From Bacillota bacterium (lineage in GTDB: Bacteria; Bacillota; Clostridia; Lachnospirales; CAG-274): a stretch of DNA of 36,238 bases. The position numbers and the translations under genes were made by a program. Where the stretch lies: contig JAFSVK010000009.1 of the NCBI GenBank assembly GCA_017444985.1, positions 1 to 36,238 on the forward strand, given 5' to 3'. Each line of letters opens with the position of its first letter. The stretch's first letter is position 1. Below, one piece after another: positions 1-7,603 of the stretch. Under the pieces are notes generated by a model that searched no databases, was not told where the DNA came from, and saw only the letters and a program-made list of their open reading frames with translations.

Positions 1-279
1 GAAAATCGTCTTCTTGTGATGCAATTTTTTCTTGAAATTATAATTCTTATTCTACCTCATCATTTTTTTGATAATAATTGATTATAAAAATGTAGCTAAA
101 GGATTTCTTTATTTCCTTAACTTAATGACATTGGGTTCCCTATAGGTAAATCGTTTAGGGAAAAACTCAAAGTGGAGGTTTTAGATGTTTTGTTTATAAA
201 AAGCATGATCATAAATCTACTGTGTTTTCTGCTTGTGTGGTGTGGTAATAATATCGTACTGTACTGATGGTTAAAAACA
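1..279. other. Intergenic left edge, no gene recognised
   Basis: AT-rich sequence running from the window edge to the argS terminator. The short reading frames show no recognisable protein. An SD-like GGAGG at about 173-177 precedes an ATG that runs into a stop after four codons. I see nothing else to support here. Confidence 0.5.
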
Positions 280-320
280 AAGGGCTGTGAAAAAAACGAA
301 ATTTGCTTTTTCACAGCCTT
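280..320 (-). terminator. Rho-independent terminator of argS
   Basis: An inverted repeat has arms AGGGCTGTGAAAAA and TTTTTCACAGCCT around a short loop. It lies 10 bases beyond the argS stop, and on the minus strand it is followed by a T-rich tail (TTTGTTTTTAA). Confidence 0.8.
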
Positions 321-329
321 GCTTATGTT

Positions 330-2024
330 TTACATTTGTTCGGGGGCTTGAAGTCCTATGACGTTAAGTCCCTTTTTGATAGCTTCCTTCACGCAGTAGA
401 CAAGGGCAAGTCTTGCTTTCTTTGTTGCCTCATCACTGGAGGATATATTGTTTTCGGTGTAGAATTTATTAAATGCCTGGCATATCGCTATAATATGTCT
501 TGTAACGAGATAGGGCTCGTTTTTCTGTGCGGCTTCTTTAAACTTTTCGGGGAACTCCTTAAGTTTTCTGCACACATTTACGCTTGCCTCATCCGTAACA
601 AGGTTGAAATCGGCATTCTTATCTATGGAAACGTCTTGTTTTCTTATTATGGAGCAGGCTCTTGCATAGGTGTACTGTGCGTAGGGGCCTGTTTCGCCTT
701 CAAAACTAAGCATTTTTTCAAGGTCGAATACCACATTCTTTATTCTTGAATTGTAAAGGTCGTCAAATATTATGGCACCTATACCTACTTGCTCCGCTAC
801 TTGATCCTTATTTTCAAGGTCGGGATTTTTGTTTTCTATTATGGAGCGGGTCTTTTCAACGGAAGAGTTTAAGATATCCTCCATAAGAACAACATGTCCT
901 TTTCTTGTGCTGAGCTTTCCGTCACCCAAGCTTACAAGACCGAAGGGTACGTGTACAAGCTTATCCGACCAATCATAGCCCATAAGTTCAATTACTTTAA
1001 ACCACTGAGCAAAGTGGAGATTTTGGTCAAGGGCTGTAATATATATACATTTTTCAAAATCATAGGTCTCTTTTCTGTATATGGCTGCGGATATATCCCT
1101 TGTGGGGTAAAGTGTACCGCCGTCACTTCTGAGTATTAAGCAGGGGGGCATATTGTAGGGCTCAAGGTCTACTATTTGTGCACCTTTGCTCTCCGTTAAA
1201 AGACCTTTTTCTCTTATTTCTTCCACAACCGCTTGCATTTTGTCGTTGTAGAAACTTTCTCCCGCATAGGAGTCGAAGGTGACACCGAGTCTTTTATATA
1301 TCCTGTTGAACTCCAACATACTTATATCGCAGAACCATTTCCAAAGGGAAAGAGCCTCTTCGTCGCCTTCTTGCATTTTTACAAGCCAGCTTCTTGCCTC
1401 ATCGTTAAGGGAAGGGTCCTTTTCCGCTTCTTCGTGGAACTTTACATATATCCTGCTGAGTTCTTTGATATCGTCCTTTTCCACAGCTTCCTTGTTTCCC
1501 CACATTTTGTAGGCAACTATAAGCTTTCCGAACTGTGTGCCCCAGTCTCCCAAATGGTTTATACCCACACACTTATAGCCTAAGGCAGTGTATATATTGT
1601 ACAAAGCATTTCCTATGGCGGTGGAACGAAGGTGTCCTATGTGGAAGGGCTTTGCTATATTGGGGGAGGAATAGTCAAGAACTACGGTCTTTCCTTCTCC
1701 CTGGTTTGAAAGTACGTAATCTCCGCCTTTATCCAATATTTCCTCAAGTATCTCTTTTACAAATATACTTTTATCGGCATAAAAATTTATATAGGCGCCT
1801 ACGGTCTCCACTTTGGATATAAAGTCGGGTTTTTCCAGTTTTGAGGCTATTTCCTCCGCTATGATATTGGGTGCTTTTCTAAACTGCTTTGCAAGGCGAA
1901 AACAGGGGAAGGCATAGTCTCCGTTTTTGGTATCTGCAGGCACTTCTATAAGGGCTGCTACATCCTCCTTGGGAAGACCGCAGGCATTGGAAAGTGCCAA
2001 AGCTATTTCATTTATGTTTTTCAT
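330..2024 (-). CDS. argS: Arginyl-tRNA synthetase (class I)
   Basis: Charges tRNA-Arg with arginine using ATP in the cytoplasm. The 564-aa protein has the usual length and order: an N-terminal Add-1-like domain, a class I HIGH signature (FHIGHLRS, about residues 120-130), a KMSKS-loop equivalent (KLSTRKGH) and a C-terminal DALR-type helical anticodon-binding domain ending in VIGLQAPEQM. The start is placed at the ATG at 2024, because AAGGAG lies 5 bases upstream and the protein then begins MKNINEIALAL. A longer in-frame start at 2063 has no such site. The gene overlaps the end of the Bfd-like gene by 17 bases, so the two are probably co-transcribed and translationally coupled. I see no T-box in the short upstream space. 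Confidence 0.97.
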   Translation of the reverse strand: MKNINEIALALSNACGLPKEDVAALIEVPADTKNGDYAFPCFRLAKQFRKAPNIIAEEIASKLEKPDFISKVETVGAYINFYADKSIFVKEILEEILDKGGDYVLSNQGEGKTVVLDYSSPNIAKPFHIGHLRSTAIGNALYNIYTALGYKCVGINHLGDWGTQFGKLIVAYKMWGNKEAVEKDDIKELSRIYVKFHEEAEKDPSLNDEARSWLVKMQEGDEEALSLWKWFCDISMLEFNRIYKRLGVTFDSYAGESFYNDKMQAVVEEIREKGLLTESKGAQIVDLEPYNMPPCLILRSDGGTLYPTRDISAAIYRKETYDFEKCIYITALDQNLHFAQWFKVIELMGYDWSDKLVHVPFGLVSLGDGKLSTRKGHVVLMEDILNSSVEKTRSIIENKNPDLENKDQVAEQVGIGAIIFDDLYNSRIKNVVFDLEKMLSFEGETGPYAQYTYARACSIIRKQDVSIDKNADFNLVTDEASVNVCRKLKEFPEKFKEAAQKNEPYLVTRHIIAICQAFNKFYTENNISSSDEATKKARLALVYCVKEAIKKGLNVIGLQAPEQM

Positions 2025-2199
2025 ATTGCTCCTTAAGTGTATTAAATACGTTTTCAGTGTCACGGCAGCAGGCAGAACACATTATGCCTATGCGAGTTTT
2101 ATCCACAAGGTCTTTGTAAGTGCCTGTGCCGTTTTTGATCTCTTCTTCTATATCTTTAGTGTATATATTATAACACTGACAAATAAGTCTGTTTTTCAT
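2008..2199 (-). CDS. Small Bfd-like [2Fe-2S]-binding protein
   Basis: A 63-aa protein with paired cysteines at C7-x-C9 and C41-x-x-C44 in the context ICQCYN ... GIMCSACC. This is the spacing of the BFD-like [2Fe-2S] domain found in bacterioferritin-associated ferredoxin and as a domain in NirB and other reductases. Stand-alone forms are thought to pass electrons or assist iron mobilisation. Its partner here is unknown, since no bacterioferritin or reductase gene is nearby. The start at 2199 is chosen because the Fe-S domain begins there. Its SD-like AGAGGT lies inside the end of the 157-bp repeat at 2202-2358. The 3' end overlaps argS by 17 bases. Confidence 0.8.
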   Translation of the reverse strand: MKNRLICQCYNIYTKDIEEEIKNGTGTYKDLVDKTRIGIMCSACCRDTENVFNTLKEQYEKHK

Positions 2200-2201
2200 A
2201 T

Positions 2202-2358
2202 GGGTACCTCTAAAAAGTGCTATTGAAGTAAAATTGAGATAGCTTGTTCGAGGACTAGGAAATGGCTCGAAGCCAATGTAGAGCATTGGTGAGAGACATT
2301 GACGACGTACTCGGGCAAGATAGCCAATTTTACGATTTATGACTTTTTAGAGGTCCCC
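2202..2358. repeat. MITE-like 157-bp repeat, copy 1
   Basis: The ends are imperfect inverted repeats with consensus GGGNACCTCTAAAAAGT. Pairing continues inward (GTAAAATTG with CAATTTTAC, then an interrupted stem). The centre holds small hairpins GGCT-CGA-AGCC and CCAATG-TAGAG-CATTGG. A second 157-bp copy in the same orientation lies at 36076-36232, more than 90% identical by eye and with most differences in one 8-base patch. No transposase is encoded, so a non-autonomous element is the best reading. I could not identify a clear target duplication. Confidence 0.8.
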
Positions 2359-2466
2359 TTAAGATTAGGTAAGTTGACTATCTCCGAGATAGGATCATCT
2401 ACAAAGTTGTCGATAGATACCGTTAAACAACTTGCAACCGACAACAATATAGCTTATACACTTTGA
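2359..2466 (+). pseudogene. 3' remnant of an Rpn/PD-(D/E)XK-family transposase-like gene
   Basis: An open frame of 35 codons with no start encodes LRLGKLTISEIGSSTKLSID followed by TVKQLA and a short tail to TGA at 2464. The pattern 'LGKLSIEEIAxxTGLSIEEVKxL' is typical of the C-terminus of Rpn-family (recombination-promoting nuclease/putative transposase) proteins. The frame begins exactly at the right end of the 157-bp repeat, and a terminator follows the stop. It is best read as the tail of a gene whose body was lost when the repeat inserted or by recombination. Assignment rests on a short match remembered from the family. Confidence 0.5.
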
Positions 2467-2470
2467 TAGC

Positions 2471-2512
2471 AAAAACACTCCTTCCGTAATGACCGAAGGA
2501 GTGCTTTTTTTT
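2471..2512. terminator. Bidirectional terminator
   Basis: The perfect stem CACTCCTTC/GAAGGAGTG has a 10-base loop and is followed by T8 on the plus strand and by GTTTTTGC on the minus strand. It terminates the minus-strand operon ending at 2514 and would also have served the Rpn-like remnant on the plus strand. Confidence 0.85.
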
Positions 2513-2513
2513 A

Positions 2514-2879
2514 TTATTGCGGCAATATTTCGAGCCAGTAGCCGTCGGGGTCTGTTATGAAGTATATGCCCATATCGTGATTTTCGAAGCAGATACAGCC
2601 CATTTCACCGTGCAATTTGTGGGCTGCCTCAAAGTCGTCTACTCTGAAGGCTAAGTGAAATTCGCAGTCTCCCAAGTCGTAGGGTCTGTCCATATCTCTC
2701 ATCCAAGTAAGTTCAAGCTCAAAATCGGAATATTCATTACCTATGTATACTATTATAAAAGAGCCGTCTTTTGCCACTTTTCGGCGTATTTCCTTTAGCC
2801 CCAGTGCCTTTTGGTAGAAGTCGAGACTTTTGTCCAGGTCGTATACATTGTAATTTTCGTGTATCATTGAAAACTTCAT
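2514..2879 (-). CDS. Glyoxalase I-like (VOC superfamily) protein
   Basis: A 121-aa single VOC-domain protein. The four metal ligands of lactoylglutathione lyase are all in place: H7 (MIHENYNV), E56 (LELTW), H75 (EFHLAF) and E117 (YWLEIL). The DPDGYWLEI ending is typical of GloA. It probably isomerises the thiol adduct of methylglyoxal or a related 2-oxoaldehyde, though VOC proteins vary widely in substrate. The start has GGAGGG 8 bases upstream. Its ATG overlaps the stop of the preceding metallo-hydrolase gene as ATGA, implying coupling. That neighbour belongs to the glyoxalase II fold but does not look like a true GloB. It is the last gene of the four-gene operon. Confidence 0.85.
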   Translation of the reverse strand: MKFSMIHENYNVYDLDKSLDFYQKALGLKEIRRKVAKDGSFIIVYIGNEYSDFELELTWMRDMDRPYDLGDCEFHLAFRVDDFEAAHKLHGEMGCICFENHDMGIYFITDPDGYWLEILPQ

Positions 2880-3544
2880 ATCAAGCCCTCCAATTCAAAT
2901 ACCTGTTGTGTATGTGTTATGGTGTATATGTTTTCTTTTCTTGTACGGATATACTCCTCTACCCTTTTGTGATCTCCCCAAAAGTGCATGGGAAATATAT
3001 GTTTTGCCTCTACATTTTCCAAAAAGAAATCCGTACCGCAACCGCACTCATTTTCCTGCCTCGGGTCTACAAGTAGGAAGGCTATATCCACTTTTGGGAT
3101 ATTTTCAAAGCCTTTTTTAATTATATGTCTGTAAGACTCCCTCATGCGCAGGTTTTCTTTTTCATCCTCACCTTCCCAATACCAATCGTTAAGGTCTCCC
3201 GCATGGTAAATTATTTTACCCTTGTACTCTATTATAAATGCCACACCCTCATCCGTAGACTTAAGAGTAGTGACTTTCATACCGTCTATGTCTACACTCT
3301 TATTTGTCCCTATTTTTAGGGTGTTTTCCGTAGGCTTTACTCTTATATCGTTTGAAAGTATTATTTTTCTTGCAGGCATATTCATTATATATTCATTGAA
3401 ATGGTCTCTGTGCCTGTGAGAGGAAAATATATAAAGAGGTTTATCCGTAGGTGGTATATCGCCTTTCCAATAGTCAAAAAGAAAAGCTCTGTCATCAAGC
3501 TCCAAAAGAAAGGAACTGTGGTCTATATATGTAACTTTATCCAT
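2876..3544 (-). CDS. Metallo-beta-lactamase-fold hydrolase
   Basis: A 222-aa protein of the MBL superfamily (UlaG/YtxM-like small hydrolases). The metal-binding HxHxDH motif is at residues 43-48 (SSHRHRDHF), with HAGD at 114-117 supplying the next ligands and a late histidine in PMHFWGDH. An insert with clustered cysteines (NECGCGTD) lies between the last two motifs. The substrate cannot be read from sequence. The start is supported by AGAGGTG 5 bases upstream. It overlaps the MATE gene by 8 bases and the glyoxalase gene by 4, so the three are translationally coupled. Confidence 0.85.
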   Translation of the reverse strand: MDKVTYIDHSSFLLELDDRAFLFDYWKGDIPPTDKPLYIFSSHRHRDHFNEYIMNMPARKIILSNDIRVKPTENTLKIGTNKSVDIDGMKVTTLKSTDEGVAFIIEYKGKIIYHAGDLNDWYWEGEDEKENLRMRESYRHIIKKGFENIPKVDIAFLLVDPRQENECGCGTDFFLENVEAKHIFPMHFWGDHKRVEEYIRTRKENIYTITHTQQVFELEGLI

Positions 3545-4904
3545 ATTTCACCTCTTTTTTTATTTCCGTAAGCCTCTTCCAAGAAGGGGAGAAAATGTAG
3601 TAGGCTATCATACAAAACATACCGAAAGCAAAAGATATGGGAAAACTGTACATTATCTTTTTGCCGTCTATAAACCTTGCTATAAGGTAGGCTGAGGGTA
3701 TCCTTACCGCCCAAAGCATCAGAAGGTTTACAAGGGTAGTGTATTTTACCCTTCCCGTGCCGTTTATAATACAAGATATGCCGTTAAATACAGCATACAT
3801 CCACTGACAGGAAAGCATTATACATACATTTATGCCTGCATAGGTAAGGACCTGAGGGTCATCTGTAAATATTTTAAGTATGGGTTCTCTCAAAAGTATA
3901 AATATAAGTCCGAAGCCCAGGGTTATAAGCCCCGAGGATAGAGGTATACTTATTTGACCCTTGCGAAGTCTCTCCATTTCCCCCGCACCGTAGTTTTGCC
4001 CCGAATAGGTAGTAGCTGCCGCAGAGATACCCGTTATCGCCATATTTGCAATACCCGTAACTCTTCCCGATACGGACCAACCCGCCATAAAAAGGGAGTG
4101 CTGTTCATTTACCAACTTTTGAAGTGCAAGGTGCCCGAAGGAAAACAAGGAGTTGTTAAGACCTATAGGCAAACCGAGAAAAATAAGTCTCTTAAGTTGT
4201 TTACCGTCCAATACCTTAGGCAGATATGTAAGCTCTATTTCCTTATACTTTCTTCTGATGTATATTATACTTACTATCCATGAAAAGAACATAGCTATAC
4301 TTGTAGCTACAGCCACACCGCAAACTCCGAGTTTAAAAAATGCCACAAGCACCACATCCAAGGCGATATTTACAATACAGGAAACGAAGAGAAAATACAA
4401 ACTTGCACGGCTGTCACCCATGCCTCTTAATATGCCCGCATTCATATTGTAGCCTATATTTCCCACAGCCCCGAAAAGTACTATTCTTGTGTACAAAAGT
4501 GCCTGTTCCCATACATCCTCGGGTACATCCATTATTTTAAGTAAGAGGGGTGCCAGAAAAAATCCCAACACACTTACGGGAAGCGCACAAATATAAACAA
4601 AAGTATTTGATGTGCCGCAAAGCCTTTTAATACTGTTTTTATCCCCTGCCCCCGCATATTGAGACATAAGTATACTTACTCCCGTGCCTATACCCAAGAA
4701 AATACACACAAGCACCTCCACAGGCTGTGCACTGGTACCTACCGCCGCAATGGCTGTATGGTCGCAAAAGTGACTTATAACAAGGGTATCCACCGTAGTA
4801 TACAAATACTGCAGGATATTGCTCAGTATTATGGGTAGAGCGAATATCATTATTGCAGGCATTATAGCCCCTTTTGTCATATCTATTTTTTTGTGGGTAT
4901 TCAT
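3537..4904 (-). CDS. MATE family efflux transporter
   Basis: An integral membrane protein of 455 aa with about 12 hydrophobic segments in two similar halves. It begins with the family-typical N-terminus (MTKGAIMPAIMIFALPIILSN, QYLYTTVDTLVIS), and GAVGNIGYNMNAGILRGMGD ends the first half. MATE carriers export cationic drugs, metabolites or precursors using Na+ or H+ gradients; the substrate is unknown. The ATG at 4904 is preferred over the in-frame GTG at 4913, because the only purine-rich site (AAAAGAG) lies at the right distance from the ATG. It follows the YetA-like gene by 16 bases and overlaps the next gene by 8. Confidence 0.92.
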   Translation of the reverse strand: MNTHKKIDMTKGAIMPAIMIFALPIILSNILQYLYTTVDTLVISHFCDHTAIAAVGTSAQPVEVLVCIFLGIGTGVSILMSQYAGAGDKNSIKRLCGTSNTFVYICALPVSVLGFFLAPLLLKIMDVPEDVWEQALLYTRIVLFGAVGNIGYNMNAGILRGMGDSRASLYFLFVSCIVNIALDVVLVAFFKLGVCGVAVATSIAMFFSWIVSIIYIRRKYKEIELTYLPKVLDGKQLKRLIFLGLPIGLNNSLFSFGHLALQKLVNEQHSLFMAGWSVSGRVTGIANMAITGISAAATTYSGQNYGAGEMERLRKGQISIPLSSGLITLGFGLIFILLREPILKIFTDDPQVLTYAGINVCIMLSCQWMYAVFNGISCIINGTGRVKYTTLVNLLMLWAVRIPSAYLIARFIDGKKIMYSFPISFAFGMFCMIAYYIFSPSWKRLTEIKKEVKYG

Positions 4905-4920
4905 AAATATCACTCTTTTA

Positions 4921-7302
4921 TCAATAACTCATATCTGCTTGTGTTAGAGCTCTGTAAAAGCTTGCTAAGGGTATCATGCTTTGAGCAAAGTTTTTACTGC
5001 TCATATTTCCTACTATTACCGCATCTTCTATCTTTTTCTTTGCCATGCTGTAGGAAGGCATATCATTCATGGCATTTTTAAATGTTTTTAAACCGTATTT
5101 GAGATAGTCTTTATTTCCCGTTAAGTCATAGGCTACCGTCAATGCCTCAAGCAAGAGGGTGTTTGTTCCCAATCTGTTTAAGCTTGGTAGCTCCTTGTAG
5201 TAGAAAATACCCCACTGCTCTACATAGCAGTTTTCTATCATATCATCCACTGCCCTTATTATAAGGCCCTTAAGCTCCTCCGAAGGGAAGAATCTATAGT
5301 ATCTCATAAGGGAGCCTATAGCTACGGATATCATAAAGCCTACCCTTATAACACTGTTATCGGTATAGGGTGCCAGCCAGTGGCCGTACTGCTTTTCCCA
5401 AATAAAGAAATCATTAAGTATTTTATCGCATTTTTTAAGCCACTTTTTATCTCCCGTTTGCACGTAAAGAGCGGTAAGTGTTCTTAGAGCCCAGCCTGTT
5501 TCTCTGGCGTTTGCCTCCCCCGCTTTGGCATACATGGGCATATCCAAAAGTCTTTCCACATTTTCACCTATACCTATGGCTGTTTCAAGACCTCTTTCAT
5601 CTCCCGTAAGGTTGTAGTAGTCCAAAAGACCTTCCACCCACTCATGGGAGCAGACCATAACACCGTTTACCGTATGCCCTGCGGTATGTTCCCACTGTCC
5701 CCCTATATACATAGGGTCTTTGTGATAGTGGCACACATCCACATCCATCCAATGTCTGCAAGAGGCAATATTATAATCAAGAAATCTTCTTATACCCGTT
5801 CTTACAAACTGCAAGGCACAGGCATGGGGATAGTCGTATTCATTGTTACACCATACTATCCTGCCGCCTCCTCGACCCTGCTCGGTATAGTTTGCATCGT
5901 AGGAATCACCGAAGTTTAGCATACCGTAGGCTCTTGAGTGGGCATCCGCCCTTGCCACAAGATTTTCCTCCACATCCGTCCATATCTCCGTAGGGAAAAT
6001 GTCGGGCCAAACCTTTGCTCTTTGATGTACCTCGGGCAAAACATAAGGTCTGTAAGACATTTGATATACTATGCTTCTGTCGTTTAAAGAACTTATGCTC
6101 TCCTCCGCCTTATGGAAGTGAAGAAGGAAATTTTGTTGCCTTGACATACCGCTTTGCAATACTATTTTCTCCGAATTTTCGGGTACAAGCATTATTATAA
6201 TGCCGTTTTTATCCGCATATACAGCCTTGGGATAGTTCTGTTGTGCCTGAAAGATCGTAGCGCATACTCCCCCTTCTCTGTCGGTACAGTCTGCAAAAAA
6301 TGTACCGTGAAATACTTCCGCAAAATGTTCGTTAGCCTCTTTAAGAAGAAAATCTCCGTCTACAAGCTTTGAAACAGGCTCTCCTTCCATTCCTATAATA
6401 TAATTTGTTTTGTAGTTGGAAGATGCCGCAAGGCTCCTTACCTCACCTAAAGCCACCTCCTTCATAAGCTTATCCGCCCCGTCACTGCTTGATACTCTGT
6501 AAACGGAGCCGTCAAAAAGAGCATTCTGATTTAAAGAATCTCCGCAACCCGTGGAATCAAGATGTTTTTCATCTTCCTTACCCACAAGCTGCTTTATATA
6601 TGTATTTTTATTTCTTAATATACTGTACTCAAGAGATCTTATTTCAAGAGGAGCATCGGTAGTATTTATAATTCTATAAGCCACCTCCGTATAGGGTCTT
6701 CCCGCCAAGAATGTGAGCCTTAACTCAAAATCTATATCCTTTTCGCCACCTATGTGAGCGCCCTTCGTCTTAAGTATGGTACATATAGGACCCTCTTCTA
6801 CCGTCTCCCAGCCCTTTATAACATTTTTATACTCATCTCTTTCCCCTGTTTTAAGCACGGGACCTAAGAAATTTTCACTCTCGTAATTCTTTCCACCCGC
6901 AATAATGCTTTCAAATATATTTTCGTTTATGTCAAAATATACCCTTTCCCCTTCGCTCAAAGTCTCCACGGAAAAGCCCTTTTCTTTTTTGTTTACGGAA
7001 AGTGCATCGTATTTTACGGCTGTAAGATCCTCCTCACTGTCGGATATGACACAGGTAAGCTTTTTGTTTTTATTTTTGGGAATATCCGCAAGAAATCTTA
7101 AAAACAAAAACCTGACCGACCCATCCTCATAACGGGATGTGACTTTATACTGCAAGGGAAGACTTTTATCCCCATCGCATACATAAACAAAACTCCCGTC
7201 ATACATAGCCCCCTTTTCCAAAGGCACCCCCAAAAAACAAGGCTCTAACACCCTGTCAAAACGATACAGCTTGTCTATGTGTATGTCTATAACTCTTTTC
7301 AT
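4921..7302 (-). CDS. YetA/PcRGLX-like carbohydrate-active protein (PL26-like)
   Basis: A 793-aa cytoplasmic-looking protein without a signal peptide. The overall plan resembles Bacillus YetA and the exo-rhamnogalacturonan lyase family PcRGLX: an N-terminal RIFT-barrel-like region (about 1-80), a central beta-sandwich (about 90-400) and a C-terminal alpha/alpha-toroid (about 420-790). The toroid carries conserved-looking patches such as NFGDSYDANY, WCNNEYDYPHA, QWEHTAGHTVNG, WVEGLLDYYNLTGD and RETGWALRTL. It probably acts on an oligosaccharide derived from pectin or a related polymer, but no sugar transporter or sugar-catabolic gene is adjacent, so the substrate is open. SD GAGAGGAG precedes the ATG. 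First gene of the operon, with a promoter at 7346-7374. Confidence 0.7.
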   Translation of the reverse strand: MKRVIDIHIDKLYRFDRVLEPCFLGVPLEKGAMYDGSFVYVCDGDKSLPLQYKVTSRYEDGSVRFLFLRFLADIPKNKNKKLTCVISDSEEDLTAVKYDALSVNKKEKGFSVETLSEGERVYFDINENIFESIIAGGKNYESENFLGPVLKTGERDEYKNVIKGWETVEEGPICTILKTKGAHIGGEKDIDFELRLTFLAGRPYTEVAYRIINTTDAPLEIRSLEYSILRNKNTYIKQLVGKEDEKHLDSTGCGDSLNQNALFDGSVYRVSSSDGADKLMKEVALGEVRSLAASSNYKTNYIIGMEGEPVSKLVDGDFLLKEANEHFAEVFHGTFFADCTDREGGVCATIFQAQQNYPKAVYADKNGIIIMLVPENSEKIVLQSGMSRQQNFLLHFHKAEESISSLNDRSIVYQMSYRPYVLPEVHQRAKVWPDIFPTEIWTDVEENLVARADAHSRAYGMLNFGDSYDANYTEQGRGGGRIVWCNNEYDYPHACALQFVRTGIRRFLDYNIASCRHWMDVDVCHYHKDPMYIGGQWEHTAGHTVNGVMVCSHEWVEGLLDYYNLTGDERGLETAIGIGENVERLLDMPMYAKAGEANARETGWALRTLTALYVQTGDKKWLKKCDKILNDFFIWEKQYGHWLAPYTDNSVIRVGFMISVAIGSLMRYYRFFPSEELKGLIIRAVDDMIENCYVEQWGIFYYKELPSLNRLGTNTLLLEALTVAYDLTGNKDYLKYGLKTFKNAMNDMPSYSMAKKKIEDAVIVGNMSSKNFAQSMIPLASFYRALTQADMSY

Positions 7303-7345
7303 AAAATACTCCTCTCTTTAAAACACTACTTATGTAATTGCAAGT

Positions 7346-7374
7346 ATTATACCTCAAAATATCACGGATTTCAT
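7346..7374 (-). promoter_or_regulatory. Sigma-A-type promoter for the YetA-like operon
   Basis: Minus strand: -35 ATGAAA, 17-bp spacer, perfect -10 TATAAT. It ends about 44 bases before the start codon at 7302. Confidence 0.6.
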
Positions 7375-7541
7375 TTAAAATTATGCTTGATTTTGTGCTG
7401 TATCTTTGAATTTGTGATAAAAAATATTTCTCTTTACTCTCAAAGCCTCTTTATCGCTATAAATACGAGCTATATTGCAATTTTCTAAAATTTTCCTCAA
7501 TATTTATAAGAAAAATAATATATAAATACAAGAAAAAAATA

Positions 7542-7570
7542 TTGTGTTTTTTTTAAACAGATTATATAAT
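7542..7570 (+). promoter_or_regulatory. Sigma-A-type promoter for the SIR2 gene
   Basis: -35 TTGTGT, 17-bp spacer, perfect -10 TATAAT at 7565-7570. The start site would be near 7577, leaving a leader of under 30 nt before the GTG at 7604. Confidence 0.55.
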
Positions 7571-7603
7571 CAAAAATAAATAAGATGCATAGCAAAAGAG
7601 GCG

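Larger units (their letters stand above)
7303..7603. other. AT-rich divergent intergenic region
   Basis: About 300 bp separate the minus-strand operon from the plus-strand SIR2 gene. The region holds one candidate promoter for each direction (7346-7374 minus, 7542-7570 plus). The rest is strongly AT-rich with no coding frame I can support. Confidence 0.6.

Noticed and set aside
3523-3774. 83-codon minus-strand frame overlapping the MATE gene
   Set aside because: It lies in another frame of the MATE coding sequence and has no independent features.
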